NCBI RefSeq assembly: GCF_003515075.1
Contig: NZ_QWLV01000004.1
Location: 1 to 64,000, forward strand
DNA length: 64,000 nt
DNA from: Sphingomonas gilva
GTDB taxonomy: Bacteria > Pseudomonadota > Alphaproteobacteria > Sphingomonadales > Sphingomonadaceae
Direction: 5' to 3'
Part shown: positions 6,320-17,347 of the stretch, piece by piece
Layout of the letters: every line of letters starts with the position of its first letter
Numbering within the stretch: position 1 is the first letter of the stretch
Notes under the pieces: model-generated
What the model was told of the DNA's origin: nothing
Databases searched by the model: none
Seen by the model: the letters and a program-made list of their open reading frames with translations, nothing else
Position numbers and translations under genes: made by a program

Positions 6320-8917
6320 ATGACCGACTTCCTCCTCGAACTCCGCTCGGAGGAAATCCCCGCGCGCATGCAGGAAAAGGCGCGCGCGGACCTCGAACGG
6401 CTGTTCGCCGCCGAACTCGCCAAGTCCGGCCTCGCCGCGGCGGAAATCATCACCTACGCCACGCCGCGCCGCCTCGCGCTGATCGCCCGCGATTTGCCGG
6501 GCGAAACCGCAGCGGTCAGCGAGGAGATCAAGGGCCCGCGCGCCAACGCCCCCGAACAGGCGCTCGAAGGTTTCCTCCGCAAGACCGGCCTGACCCGCGA
6601 CCAGCTCACCGAGCGCGATGGCGTGCTCTACGCAATCACCGAAAAGCCCGGCCGCGCCGCCGCGGAGGTGCTGGCCGAGGCGATCCCGGCGATCGTCCGC
6701 GCCTTTCCCTGGCCCAAGTCGATGCGCTGGGGCGCGGCCTCCGCCTCCACCGAAAGCCTGCGCTGGGTCCGCCCGCTGCAGGGCATCGTCGCGCTGCTGG
6801 GCGAGGATGTCGTCCCCTGCGAGATCGTCGGCGTGCAAGGAGCATCGGCAGGAAAAGTGGGTACCGGTTTTCCGTCCGCCGATGCGACCCTCAAAAGCTC
6901 CGCGGCGACGGTCGGCCACCGCTTCCACCACCCGGGCGTCATCACCATCGGCAGCGCCCACGATTATGTCGAAAAGCTGCGCGCCTGCCACGTCGTCGTC
7001 GACGGCGCCGAACGCCGCCGCCTCATCGCCGATGGCGCGGCAAAGGCCGCCGCCGACGCCGGCCTCGAGCTGATCGAGGACGAAGGCCTGCTCTACGAGA
7101 ATGCCGGCCTGACGGAATGGCCCGTCCCCCTTCTCGGCCGCTTCGACGAGGCGTTCCTGACGGTCCCCCCCGAAGTCATCCAGCTCACCGCCCGCGTGAA
7201 CCAGAAATACTTCGTCCTGAAAAATCCTCCCCCGGCGTCGCCGGGGGAGGGGGACCACCCGCAGGGTGGTGGAGGGGGCTCGCCCCAGACGATCCGTCTC
7301 GCCAACGCCTTCATCTGCACCGCCAACATCGACGCGACCGACGGCGGCAAGGCGATCGTCGAAGGCAACCAGAAGGTCCTCGCCGCCCGCCTCTCGGACG
7401 CGCGCTTCTTCTGGGACCAGGACCTGAAGGTCCCGCTCGACGAGCAGGCGAAGAAGCTCGGCCAGATCGTCTTCCACGAAAAGCTGGGCACCGTCGCCGA
7501 CAAGGTCGACCGCGTGGCGAAGCTGGCGAGATGGCTGGTCGAAGAGGGGATCATAAAACCCTCTCCCCTTCAGGGGAGAGGGAGGAGCCGCGAAGCGGCG
7601 GAGGGAGAGGGGCAGGACGCTTCGCACTACGACCCGGCTTCGATGCTAGACACACTGCCCCTCTCCCCAGCCCTCTCCCCTGAAGGGGAGAGGGAGCATC
7701 TCGCCGCCCTCGCCGAACGCGCCGCGCGTCTCGCCAAGGCGGACCTCGTCACCGGCATGGTCGGCGAGTTCCCCGAGCTCCAGGGCGTCATGGGCGGCTA
7801 CTACGCCGCCGCGCAAGGCGAAGACCCCCAGGTCGCCGCCGCCATCCGCGATCACTACAAGCCCGTCGGCCAGGGCGACGAGGTGCCGACCGATCCGGTG
7901 ACGGTTGCTGTGTCGCTGGCAGATAAGTTGGATACGTTGTCCCAATTCTTCATCGTTGAGGAGTTTCCGACAGGTTCCAGGGACCCGTTTGCATTACGCC
8001 GTGCTGGATTGGGCGCGCTAGCTCTGCTCCAGGAAAACAACCTGCGGGTCTCGTTGCGCGCGGCTTTGTTCAAACCTCTGCTCGACCGGTCGATGCAGAT
8101 GTTCGCCGGCGATGAACTTCGAGCAGCGAGCGAAGTTCGTGAACTTGTGGCTCAGTTTTCGGATCCAGAAAGAGGTGAAAGTCTTTATCTCTCAATGATA
8201 TCAAATACTAAGGACCGTGCGCGAAGCGAGCGAGACACTTGGTTCGCAGACAAGATACTCGGTACAATCTACTATGTATCTGCGTTTCTCGCCGACCGCC
8301 TCAAGGTCCAGCAGCGCGAGGCGGGCGTCCGCCACGACCTGATCGATGCGGTGTTCGCCTTGGGCGGCGAGGACGATCTCGTCCGCCTGCTCGCCCGCGT
8401 CCATGCATTGCAGGCGTTCATGGCCACCGCCGACGGCGCCAACCTCCTCGCCGGTTACAAGCGCGCGGCGAACATCCTGAAGAAGGAGGGTTGGGAAACC
8501 CAGCCCTCTCCCCTTCAGGGGAGAGGGAGGAGCCGCGAAGCGGCGGAGGGAGAGGGGCAGGACGCTCGGCCCAATGACCCGGCTTCGATGTTGGACACAC
8601 TGCCCCTCTCCTCGGCCCACTCCCCTGAAGGGCAGAGGGGGAAGATTCCGCTGTCCTACACGCCCGAACCGGCGGAGAATGCCCTCATCGCCGCGCTCGA
8701 TTCGGCCGCGCCGCGCGCCGAGGCCGCAATCGGGGCGGAGGATTTCGAGGGGGCGATGGCGGCGCTGGCGACGCTCCGCGCCCCTATCGACGCGTTCTTT
8801 GACAGTGTGACCGTGAACGACCCCGATCCCGCCAGGCGCGAGGCCCGGCTGAACCTCCTCGCGCGGATGCGCGATGCGGTCCATTCGGTCGCCGATTTCT
8901 CGAAGATCGAGGGCTGA
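6320..8917 (+). CDS. glyS: Glycine--tRNA ligase beta subunit, with three in-frame repeat insertions
   Basis: Beta subunit of glycyl-tRNA synthetase, needed for tRNA binding. The 865-residue frame starts FLLELRSEEIPARM and contains the GlyS blocks ATPRRLAL, KSMRWG, LRWVRPLQ, ADKLDTL, RDPFALRRAGLG and DRLKVQQREAGVRHDLIDAVFALGGEDD. The E. coli protein has 689 residues. Much of the excess is repeat-derived peptide: about 20 residues at 7226-7285 and about 45 residues each at 7559-7694 and 8504-8639, the latter two nearly identical in sequence. All preserve frame. Residues about 525-657 are encoded by DNA of markedly lower GC with rare codons (ATA, GTA, AGA), suggesting a recombinant patch. Confidence 0.95.
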   Translation: MTDFLLELRSEEIPARMQEKARADLERLFAAELAKSGLAAAEIITYATPRRLALIARDLPGETAAVSEEIKGPRANAPEQALEGFLRKTGLTRDQLTERDGVLYAITEKPGRAAAEVLAEAIPAIVRAFPWPKSMRWGAASASTESLRWVRPLQGIVALLGEDVVPCEIVGVQGASAGKVGTGFPSADATLKSSAATVGHRFHHPGVITIGSAHDYVEKLRACHVVVDGAERRRLIADGAAKAAADAGLELIEDEGLLYENAGLTEWPVPLLGRFDEAFLTVPPEVIQLTARVNQKYFVLKNPPPASPGEGDHPQGGGGGSPQTIRLANAFICTANIDATDGGKAIVEGNQKVLAARLSDARFFWDQDLKVPLDEQAKKLGQIVFHEKLGTVADKVDRVAKLARWLVEEGIIKPSPLQGRGRSREAAEGEGQDASHYDPASMLDTLPLSPALSPEGEREHLAALAERAARLAKADLVTGMVGEFPELQGVMGGYYAAAQGEDPQVAAAIRDHYKPVGQGDEVPTDPVTVAVSLADKLDTLSQFFIVEEFPTGSRDPFALRRAGLGALALLQENNLRVSLRAALFKPLLDRSMQMFAGDELRAASEVRELVAQFSDPERGESLYLSMISNTKDRARSERDTWFADKILGTIYYVSAFLADRLKVQQREAGVRHDLIDAVFALGGEDDLVRLLARVHALQAFMATADGANLLAGYKRAANILKKEGWETQPSPLQGRGRSREAAEGEGQDARPNDPASMLDTLPLSSAHSPEGQRGKIPLSYTPEPAENALIAALDSAAPRAEAAIGAEDFEGAMAALATLRAPIDAFFDSVTVNDPDPARREARLNLLARMRDAVHSVADFSKIEG
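7226..7285. repeat. Double-hairpin repeat inserted in frame in glyS
   Basis: CCTCCCCCGGC (7226-7236) pairs perfectly with GCCGGGGGAGG (7240-7250). ACCACCC (7254-7260) pairs with GGGTGGT (7264-7270), followed by a G-rich tail. This is the same double-hairpin family as at 5804-5850. It encodes a Pro/Gly-rich peptide between YFVLKN and IRLANAFICTANI, two blocks that are normally separated by only a few residues in GlyS. Confidence 0.85.
7559..7694. repeat. 136-bp palindromic element, copy 1 inside glyS
   Basis: Both ends carry the 24-bp hairpin CCCTCTCCCC-4 nt-GGGGAGAGGG (7559-7582 and 7671-7694). Inside, GGGAGAGGGGCAG (from about 7602) pairs with CTGCCCCTCTCCC (from about 7655), and CCGCGAAGCGG makes a small hairpin. 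It is colinear over 136 bp, without indels, with copy 2 at 8504-8639, exactly 945 nt downstream. It is translated in frame as a 45-residue Ser/Gly/Glu/Arg-rich insert. Confidence 0.93.
8504..8639. repeat. 136-bp palindromic element, copy 2 inside glyS
   Basis: Same structure as copy 1, with about a dozen substitutions and no indels. The left half through GGGAGAGGGGCAGGACGC is identical. The right terminal hairpin is slightly decayed (GGGCAGAGGG instead of GGGGAGAGGG). It encodes [19 protein letters not shown], as does copy 1, and again keeps the glyS frame. Confidence 0.93.
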
Positions 8918-9002
8918 CCAGAACCACGCCAGACACTGAACATACTGAACACAGCGTGATCTCCTCCCCGGAAAATCAGACGCTTGCGACAGGGACTTGA
9001 GA

Positions 9003-11666
<2,664 letters not shown>

Positions 11667-11667
11667 G

Positions 11668-12252
11668 ATGGACGAGGCCGTCACGGAACCGCCCCCCGAA
11701 CAGGCGCCCCGCCGGAGCCTGAAGCTCTGGCATCGCATCCTGATCGCCGCCCTTGTCGGCGTGGTGCTCGGTCTGCTGCTGACGGTCTGGGCGGTGCGCG
11801 GAAGCGGCATGGGCGGCGACCGGCAGATCGGCCCCTGGTCGACCTCGACCGCCACCGGTTCGGCCGATGCCGGCCCGTTGCTACGCGCCCGCGTTGCGCT
11901 CAGGGGCCTGCTCGCGCTCACCGCGCGCGAGGCGGTCTACCTCAACGCCACGGCCGACAGCGCCGCCCGCCCGCTCGATGGCGGCTGCACCTATCGCCTT
12001 GCGGGCGCGGCTCCTGCGGCGCGCTGGTGGAGCATCACCGCCTATGACAGCGAGGGTTATCTCATCGGAACACCAGCCGCGCGCTACTCGATCGGCGGCG
12101 CCGGCGACGCGGCGATCGATGCGACCGTCGGGCCGGACGGTCGCATCACCACGCTTCCCGGCCAGCCTTTCGAGCTCACCCTGCGCGCCTACAACCCGGA
12201 ACCGTCGCTCCTTTCCGGGGAGATGCCCGTGATCACGCGGCTGTCATGCTGA
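11668..12252 (+). CDS. DUF1214 domain membrane-anchored protein
   Basis: 194 residues: a short cytoplasmic tail, one N-terminal membrane anchor (about residues 23-45) and a periplasmic DUF1214 domain with AREAVYLNATAD, WWSITAYDSEGYLI and a C-terminal LRAYNPEP segment. Function unknown. It is followed, with a 7-nt overlap, by a DUF1254 protein; the two domains often occur together or fused, so they probably form one envelope complex. It begins 1 nt after the ppdK stop and may be cotranscribed with it. Confidence 0.85.
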   Translation: MDEAVTEPPPEQAPRRSLKLWHRILIAALVGVVLGLLLTVWAVRGSGMGGDRQIGPWSTSTATGSADAGPLLRARVALRGLLALTAREAVYLNATADSAARPLDGGCTYRLAGAAPAARWWSITAYDSEGYLIGTPAARYSIGGAGDAAIDATVGPDGRITTLPGQPFELTLRAYNPEPSLLSGEMPVITRLSC

Positions 12253-12776
12253 AGCGCTTCGTCCCCTGGATCGCGCTGGTCGCGGGCGTCGCCATGCTGA
12301 CCTTCGTCGTCGCGCTCTACGCGACGCCCGGCCTGCTCATGCGCGCGGCGGTGGGGCGTCTCGCCGATCGCGGCGGGGTCAACCGGATGGCGCACGCGCC
12401 GCTCGCCACCGCCGAGGCGCGCACCATCGTCCGTCCCAGCCCCGATCTCGCCTATTCGAGCTGCCCGTTCGATCTCGCTGACGGCGCGGTGACGGTCACC
12501 GTCATGCCGGTCGACGCGCCTTATTGGTCGCTGTCGGTCTATGACAGCCAGACAGACGCGGTGTTCGTCCGCAACGATCGCGAGATGCGTGGAGAGCCCG
12601 TCCGCATCGCCATCGCGCGGCAGGGCCAGACCATCCCGGCGGGCTATGTGCCGGTGTGGGTGGACGGCCGCCGCGGCGTCGCGCTGCTGCGGATACTGGT
12701 GCCGAACGCCGCCGCCTTCCCGGGGATCGACGCCGCGCGCAAAGCCTCCAGCTGTCAGGTTGCGACGCCTAGCTGA
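12246..12776 (+). CDS. DUF1254 domain membrane-anchored protein
   Basis: 176 residues with an N-terminal membrane anchor (residues about 7-33) and a compact periplasmic domain containing YWSLSVYDSQTDAVFVRND, which resembles the core motif of the preceding DUF1214 protein. Overlaps that gene by 7 nt, so the two are translationally coupled. Biochemical role unknown. Its 3' end overlaps the convergent HhH-protein gene by 8 nt. Confidence 0.8.
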   Translation: MLKRFVPWIALVAGVAMLTFVVALYATPGLLMRAAVGRLADRGGVNRMAHAPLATAEARTIVRPSPDLAYSSCPFDLADGAVTVTVMPVDAPYWSLSVYDSQTDAVFVRNDREMRGEPVRIAIARQGQTIPAGYVPVWVDGRRGVALLRILVPNAAAFPGIDAARKASSCQVATPS

Positions 12777-13278
12777 ACCAGCGCCTTTTGTGCCCTTCGC
12801 GGTCGCCGCTGCGCAAGGTCGCCGCCTGCTCGCGCCAGTTCTCGCGCTCGATCGTGCCGGGGGCCAGGCCAAGCCGGCCTTCGAGCGCGGCCTCGTCGCT
12901 GGCGGACATCTTCTCGATATCCTTGAAGCTGTGATAGCCGGCGTCGTTCAGTCGCGCCTCGCCGTCGGGGCCGATACCCTTGATCGCGGACAGGTCGTCA
13001 CGGCCGCCGCGCGCCGCGGCGCCGACCGCACTCGCGCCGACTCCCGCGGGAGCATGCTTCTCAAGCTCTGCGATCCGCCTGTTCGACGCCTCCACACGGG
13101 CATCGTTGGCGCGCAGCCGCTCCTCGTAGCCCTTACGCTCCTCGGCGCGGGACGCGCGTTCGGCCGCCAGTTCTCGCTTCCATTTCTTGCCGCCCGATCG
13201 GCTGAGCAGGCCGAGCACCCAGCCGAGCAGCAGGACAAGGGCCAGGATCGCCCATTGGGTCGGGGTCTGGAAAAGCAT
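12769..13278 (-). CDS. Membrane-anchored helix-hairpin-helix protein
   Basis: 169 residues. An N-terminal membrane helix (about 8-26) is followed by a charged, probably coiled-coil stretch (about 32-72), an Ala/Gly linker and a C-terminal helix-hairpin-helix domain with DLSAIKGIGPDGEARLNDAGYHSF-type sequence. HhH domains bind DNA non-specifically, so this may tether DNA to the membrane, but similar proteins have no established function. It overlaps the end of the convergent DUF1254 gene by 8 nt and lies downstream of the tad operon in the same orientation, behind a GCCGGTC/GACCGGC inverted repeat (about 13280-13319). Confidence 0.75.
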   Translation of the reverse strand: MLFQTPTQWAILALVLLLGWVLGLLSRSGGKKWKRELAAERASRAEERKGYEERLRANDARVEASNRRIAELEKHAPAGVGASAVGAAARGGRDDLSAIKGIGPDGEARLNDAGYHSFKDIEKMSASDEAALEGRLGLAPGTIERENWREQAATLRSGDREGHKRRWFS

Positions 13279-13337
13279 CGCCGGTCATCCTCCACGTTAC
13301 GCGGGGAGAACGACCGGCCATGCCTACACGTTCCGCG

Positions 13338-14348
13338 TCAGATGTTGCCGCCCGCGAACGCGTCGCTGATGTCGCAAGCCGCGGGGCCCAAGATGACGAT
13401 GAACAGCACCGGCAGGATGAACAGGATCAGCGGCACGGTCATGATCGCCGGCAGGCGCGCGGCCTTCTCCTCCGCGCGCATCATCCGCTCGTTGCGGAAC
13501 TCGGCGGACAGCACGCGGAGCGCGGAGGCGAGGGGCGTGCCGTATTTCTCGGTCTGGATCATCGTCGTGACGACGCCCTTCACCGCCTCCAGATCGACGC
13601 GCAGGGCGAGGTTCTCGAACGCCTGGCGGCGGTCGGTCAGGAAGGACAGCTCGATCGCGGTCAGCGCGAATTCGTCGCCCAATTCGGGATAGGCCTTGCC
13701 CAGCTCCTTCGCCACGCGCTGGAAAGCGGCGTCGACGGTCAGGCCCGCCTCGGCGCAGATCACCAGCAGGTCGAGCGCGTCGGGCAGGCCCTTGCGGATC
13801 TCGTGGCTGCGCTTGGTGACCTTGTTCTTCAGCCAGATGTCGGGCGCCTTGTAGCTCAGCACCAGCGCGCCAGCGACCGCGCCATATTTCTTGATCGCGC
13901 CCCATTCGGGAAAATAGTCGACGCCGTAGATCATGAAGGCGACGAACCCGCCGAGGACGATGGGCGTGACGAGCCGGCCGAAGATGATGGCGACCGCCAT
14001 GTCCTTGGACCGGATACCCGCCTGCACCAGCTTCGCCTGCACCACCTTCAGCTGTTCGTCCTGCAGCACCTTCAGGCTGCCGAGGAGGCTGCGGATGCGG
14101 TCGGTCGTCTCGTTCTTCTGGACGAGCTTGGCCCGCCTGCGCGACGTGGAGGCCGCGATACCCGCCTTCAGCTGCTCGCGGCGTTCGTTGAGCGCCTTGA
14201 CGCGCTTCGCCATCGGGTCCTTCACCGTGGTCGCCGCATAGACCGCCAGCATCACGGCGAACGCCGCGACGGCCGACAGCATCGTCGCCACCATCAGGAC
14301 ATCGACACCCAGAAGCGTGGGGCCGCCGCTCGTTCCCGTCATCTCCAA
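13338..14348 (-). CDS. tadC: Tad pilus inner-membrane platform protein TadC
   Basis: 336-residue member of the GspF/TadC family. It has an N-terminal membrane helix, a long cytoplasmic segment, a T2SSF domain (ALDLLVICAEAGLTVDAAFQRVAKEL) and two to three C-terminal membrane helices (IMTVPLILFILPVLFIVILGP). With TadB it forms the inner-membrane platform for assembly of Flp-type pili. Last gene of the tad operon, 10 nt after tadB. Confidence 0.92.
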   Translation of the reverse strand: MEMTGTSGGPTLLGVDVLMVATMLSAVAAFAVMLAVYAATTVKDPMAKRVKALNERREQLKAGIAASTSRRRAKLVQKNETTDRIRSLLGSLKVLQDEQLKVVQAKLVQAGIRSKDMAVAIIFGRLVTPIVLGGFVAFMIYGVDYFPEWGAIKKYGAVAGALVLSYKAPDIWLKNKVTKRSHEIRKGLPDALDLLVICAEAGLTVDAAFQRVAKELGKAYPELGDEFALTAIELSFLTDRRQAFENLALRVDLEAVKGVVTTMIQTEKYGTPLASALRVLSAEFRNERMMRAEEKAARLPAIMTVPLILFILPVLFIVILGPAACDISDAFAGGNI

Positions 14349-14358
14349 CGCCCCCGCA

Positions 14359-15333
14359 TCAAATCTCGAAATCGATCATCTTGGCCATGATGAATGCGCC
14401 GATGCCCATCCAGATCAGGCCGCCGCCGCCCGCGACCATCAGCCGCTGATCGACGAAGAAGTTTTGCATATAGCTGCCGTTGATCATCCAGATCATGCCG
14501 AACACGATGAAGGGCAGCGCGCCGATGATATAGGCGGAGGCCTTGGATTCGGACGACATCGCGCGGATCTTCAGCTTCATCTGCCCGCGCTTGCGCAGCA
14601 CGTCGGCGAGATTGCTGAGCGTCTCGGCCAGATTGCCGCCGGTCTCGCGCTGGATGGCGAGCGTGATGCAGAAGAACTGGAACTCCGGCGTGCCCAGGCG
14701 GTCCGCGGTTTCCTGCAGCGCCGCTTCCATCGCCCGACCGATCTTCATCTTGTCGACCACGGTGCGGAATTCGACGCCGACGGGGCCGGGAACTTCCTGG
14801 GCGACGACCGACATCGTCTCGGTCACCGGCAGGCCCGAGCGCAGGCCGCGCACGAGCAGCTCGATGGCGTCGGGAAACTTGGCGTTGAACTGCATGATCC
14901 GGCGCTTGATGTAGAAATTGACCACCATGTGCGGCAGCCCGCCGCCCACGACGACACCCACCAGGAGCGCCAGCAGGAACGGCGCGCCCTTGATCATCAG
15001 CAGCCCGGCGACGACCACGACGATCGCCGCCGAAGCGATCATGTACTGGCCCATCGTCCAGGTCTTGCCCGTCTGCGACAGGCGTTTGCGGATCAGCGCC
15101 GGGTTGGGCAGCAGCCGGTTGGCGTAGCCGTCCATTTTGGTCTGGCGATTGGCAATCGCGCGGCGCATCTGCGCCTCGACCGCGCCGGACGCGGTATCGG
15201 CATGGCGATCCTTGAGCCCCGTCATGCGGCGCTCGACCGCCTTCTTGGGCGAAGGGCCGGCGAACGCGAAGGCGATCATGCCCAGCACCACGAGCGCGCC
15301 CAGCGCCATCGTCAGGATCGGCATCATTCCCAT
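14359..15333 (-). CDS. tadB: Tad pilus inner-membrane platform protein TadB
   Basis: 324 residues: N-terminal membrane helix, cytoplasmic linker, membrane pair around residues 95-130, a T2SSF domain with FPDAIELLVRGLRSGLPVTETM and LGTPEFQFFCITLAIQRETGGNL, then C-terminal helices. Partner of TadC in the pilus platform. In most tad loci the ATPase gene cpaF/tadA sits directly upstream of tadB; here only 57 nt separate tadB from cpaE and no ATPase is present. Confidence 0.92.
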   Translation of the reverse strand: MGMMPILTMALGALVVLGMIAFAFAGPSPKKAVERRMTGLKDRHADTASGAVEAQMRRAIANRQTKMDGYANRLLPNPALIRKRLSQTGKTWTMGQYMIASAAIVVVVAGLLMIKGAPFLLALLVGVVVGGGLPHMVVNFYIKRRIMQFNAKFPDAIELLVRGLRSGLPVTETMSVVAQEVPGPVGVEFRTVVDKMKIGRAMEAALQETADRLGTPEFQFFCITLAIQRETGGNLAETLSNLADVLRKRGQMKLKIRAMSSESKASAYIIGALPFIVFGMIWMINGSYMQNFFVDQRLMVAGGGGLIWMGIGAFIMAKMIDFEI

Positions 15334-15390
15334 CGTCGTCGGCCCAGTTCCTTCAACGGGCGGCCGTGCGCGAGGCGCACGGCGCGCCGA

Positions 15391-16677
15391 TCACTTCGCC
15401 CTTTTGGGCATCATCGCCTTCAGATCGCCGAACTTGCCGAGCAGCGACATGCCCTTGGGCTTGTCCTTCGCCTTCTTGCCGTCGGCGGTCTGGTTCTCGG
15501 CCTGCTCATCCGCTGCGCCCAGGATGCGTTCGGCAAGCTGCGCAACCGGCTGGATCGTCTTCGATCCCTTGCCCGCCTCGGCCATTGGCTTGCCCAGCTT
15601 GGCGGCGTTGGCGGCGACCTTCTGGTCGAACGGCACGCAGTAATCGAGCTTGCGCTCGATCGAGGTCTCGAAGTCCTTGCGGCTGATCTCGAGCGCGCCG
15701 CTCGCAGGCACGCGGTTGCCGACGACCAGCACCTGCGCATGCGGCGCGTTGGACTTGAGCCAGGAGAGGATGCGGATCGAATCGCGCGCCGCCGCCAGCG
15801 TGATCTCGGTCACCACGACGGCGACCTGCACGTCGTTGATCAGGTGCGGATGCTGGACCAAGATCGATCGCGGCATGTCGATGACGGTGCATTCGAACGC
15901 GCCGCGCATCTCCTCCTGCAACTGGAAGAAGGCGCTCCCGTCGGACAGGATCGGCTGGTGGATCGGCGCCTCGGCGGAGAGGATCGCCAGCCGCTCGGTC
16001 GCCTTGACCATCGCGCGTTCGATGAACAGCCCGTCGATGCGGCTCGGATTCTCGATCGCATCGGTCAAGCCGCGCCCCGGTTCGACATCGAGCGCGAGCG
16101 CCCCCGTACCGAAATGCACGTCGAGATCGAGCAGCGCCGTATTGCGCTTGTCGCGTTCGCTGAACAGCCAGGCGAGCGAGGTGGCGAGCGTCGACGCGCC
16201 GACGCCGCCGCGCGTGCCGATCACCGCGGCGGAGATATGCGGGCGCTCGCTGCCGGTGTCGACCTTGGGCGCGGAAAGGATCGCCTGCGCATGCGCGAAG
16301 GATTCGCGCAGCATGTCGGGCGACAGCGGCTTCAGCAGGTAATCCTGAATGCCGCTCGCCAGGAGGTCGCGGTACAGCCGAACGTCGTTGACCTGGCCGG
16401 CGGCGATCACCACCGTGCCCGGCTCGCAGACTTCGGCGAGCGCGTTGATGTCGTTCAGCGGATCGCCCGATTCGGACAGATCGACGAACAGGATGTGCGG
16501 GCTCGCCGAGACCGAGAGCGATTGCACCGCGTTGCGCAGCCCGCCCTTGTTGATCTTGTCGCCCGGCCAGCCGAGCTCGACCGCGATCGGGCGGATCGCC
16601 TCGGCGGTCGTCTCGTCGCAGGCATAGGCAACGAACGCGTCACGCGTAGAGCTGCTCGCTTTCCAAGGTGCGTTCAT
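15391..16677 (-). CDS. cpaE: Tad pilus assembly ATPase-like protein CpaE/TadZ
   Basis: 428 residues. An N-terminal receiver-like domain (about 1-140) is followed by a ParA/MinD-type P-loop domain with a deviant Walker A in GTRGGVGASTLATSLAWLF (about residue 155) and LDLDVHFGTG. CpaE/TadZ proteins position the pilus machine at the pole. The Ala/Lys-rich C-terminal tail is variable. Its ATG shares one base with the cpaD stop codon, indicating translational coupling. Confidence 0.93.
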   Translation of the reverse strand: MNAPWKASSSTRDAFVAYACDETTAEAIRPIAVELGWPGDKINKGGLRNAVQSLSVSASPHILFVDLSESGDPLNDINALAEVCEPGTVVIAAGQVNDVRLYRDLLASGIQDYLLKPLSPDMLRESFAHAQAILSAPKVDTGSERPHISAAVIGTRGGVGASTLATSLAWLFSERDKRNTALLDLDVHFGTGALALDVEPGRGLTDAIENPSRIDGLFIERAMVKATERLAILSAEAPIHQPILSDGSAFFQLQEEMRGAFECTVIDMPRSILVQHPHLINDVQVAVVVTEITLAAARDSIRILSWLKSNAPHAQVLVVGNRVPASGALEISRKDFETSIERKLDYCVPFDQKVAANAAKLGKPMAEAGKGSKTIQPVAQLAERILGAADEQAENQTADGKKAKDKPKGMSLLGKFGDLKAMMPKRAK

Positions 16678-17327
16678 CAGTTGGATCCTCCGCCAGAGCC
16701 GCCCGTGGCGCTTTCCGATTTGAGACCGCCCTTGCCGGTCGGCTCCGCCTCGCGATAGGTGTCGATCGCCTTGGTTCCGCGACCGGCGTCATAGACGAGC
16801 GGACGGTCCTGCCCGCGGACGAGATCCTCTGGGTTGGCGACCATCGCCGCCAGGTTGCTGTTGGTCCCGCAGCCGAAGTTGGACGAGGCGTGCGCATCGA
16901 AATTGGGCTGCGACATGCGGCTATAGTCCGGGCAGCCCGGCACCTCGGCGCGGCTGCGCGTGACGATCACGCGCACCGTCCCCGGGGCTACCGCTCCGAC
17001 CGTGACGGGGGCTGCATCCGACACCAGGATGCCGTGGCGCGCCGCCTGACGGGCGATGTCCGCGCGAACGCCGGTGTTATAGGCGCCGCCGTCGTCGATC
17101 GAGAGTCGATCGCCGTAACCGAGCTTCATCGACGCGAGCCAGCCGCTCAGGCGACTGGGCTCTCCCATGCCCAGTCCGTCGCCATGGACGCCGAGATCGA
17201 GCGCATAATCGGCGCGGCTGACAACGGGCTGCTGGACCGATTCCACGCCGCGATTCTCGGTGCCCGCGCACGCGGCGAGGCCGAGCGTCGCGATCAGGAG
17301 GCCGGTGGATGCAAGAAGACGCTGCAT
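16677..17327 (-). CDS. cpaD: Tad pilus lipoprotein CpaD
   Basis: 216 residues with a lipoprotein signal peptide (lipobox LAAC, Cys near residue 20) and the CpaD-family periplasmic domain: ARQAARHGILVSDAAP, VIVTRSRAEVPGCPDYS and NFGCGTNSNLAAMVANPEDLVRG. Outer-membrane-associated partner of the CpaC secretin. Glycine/serine-rich end. Sits between cpaC and cpaE. Confidence 0.92.
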   Translation of the reverse strand: MQRLLASTGLLIATLGLAACAGTENRGVESVQQPVVSRADYALDLGVHGDGLGMGEPSRLSGWLASMKLGYGDRLSIDDGGAYNTGVRADIARQAARHGILVSDAAPVTVGAVAPGTVRVIVTRSRAEVPGCPDYSRMSQPNFDAHASSNFGCGTNSNLAAMVANPEDLVRGQDRPLVYDAGRGTKAIDTYREAEPTGKGGLKSESATGGSGGGSN

Positions 17328-17347
17328 GTCTTGTCCTTCCTGAGGGC

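Noticed and set aside
5975-7627. 550-codon minus-strand open frame across the repeat spacer and glyS start
   Set aside because: Antisense to glyS and built from repeats; no domain.
6320-8917. Idea that glyS is a frameshifted or broken pseudogene
   Set aside because: All three inserts are multiples of three, the frame is open to a normal C-terminus, and no second glyS is seen here.
15334-15390. Possible cpaF fragment between cpaE and tadB
   Set aside because: Only 57 nt, with no ATPase motif in any frame.
14317-16758. 813-codon plus-strand open frame across tadB and cpaE
   Set aside because: Antisense shadow spanning two well-supported genes on the other strand.
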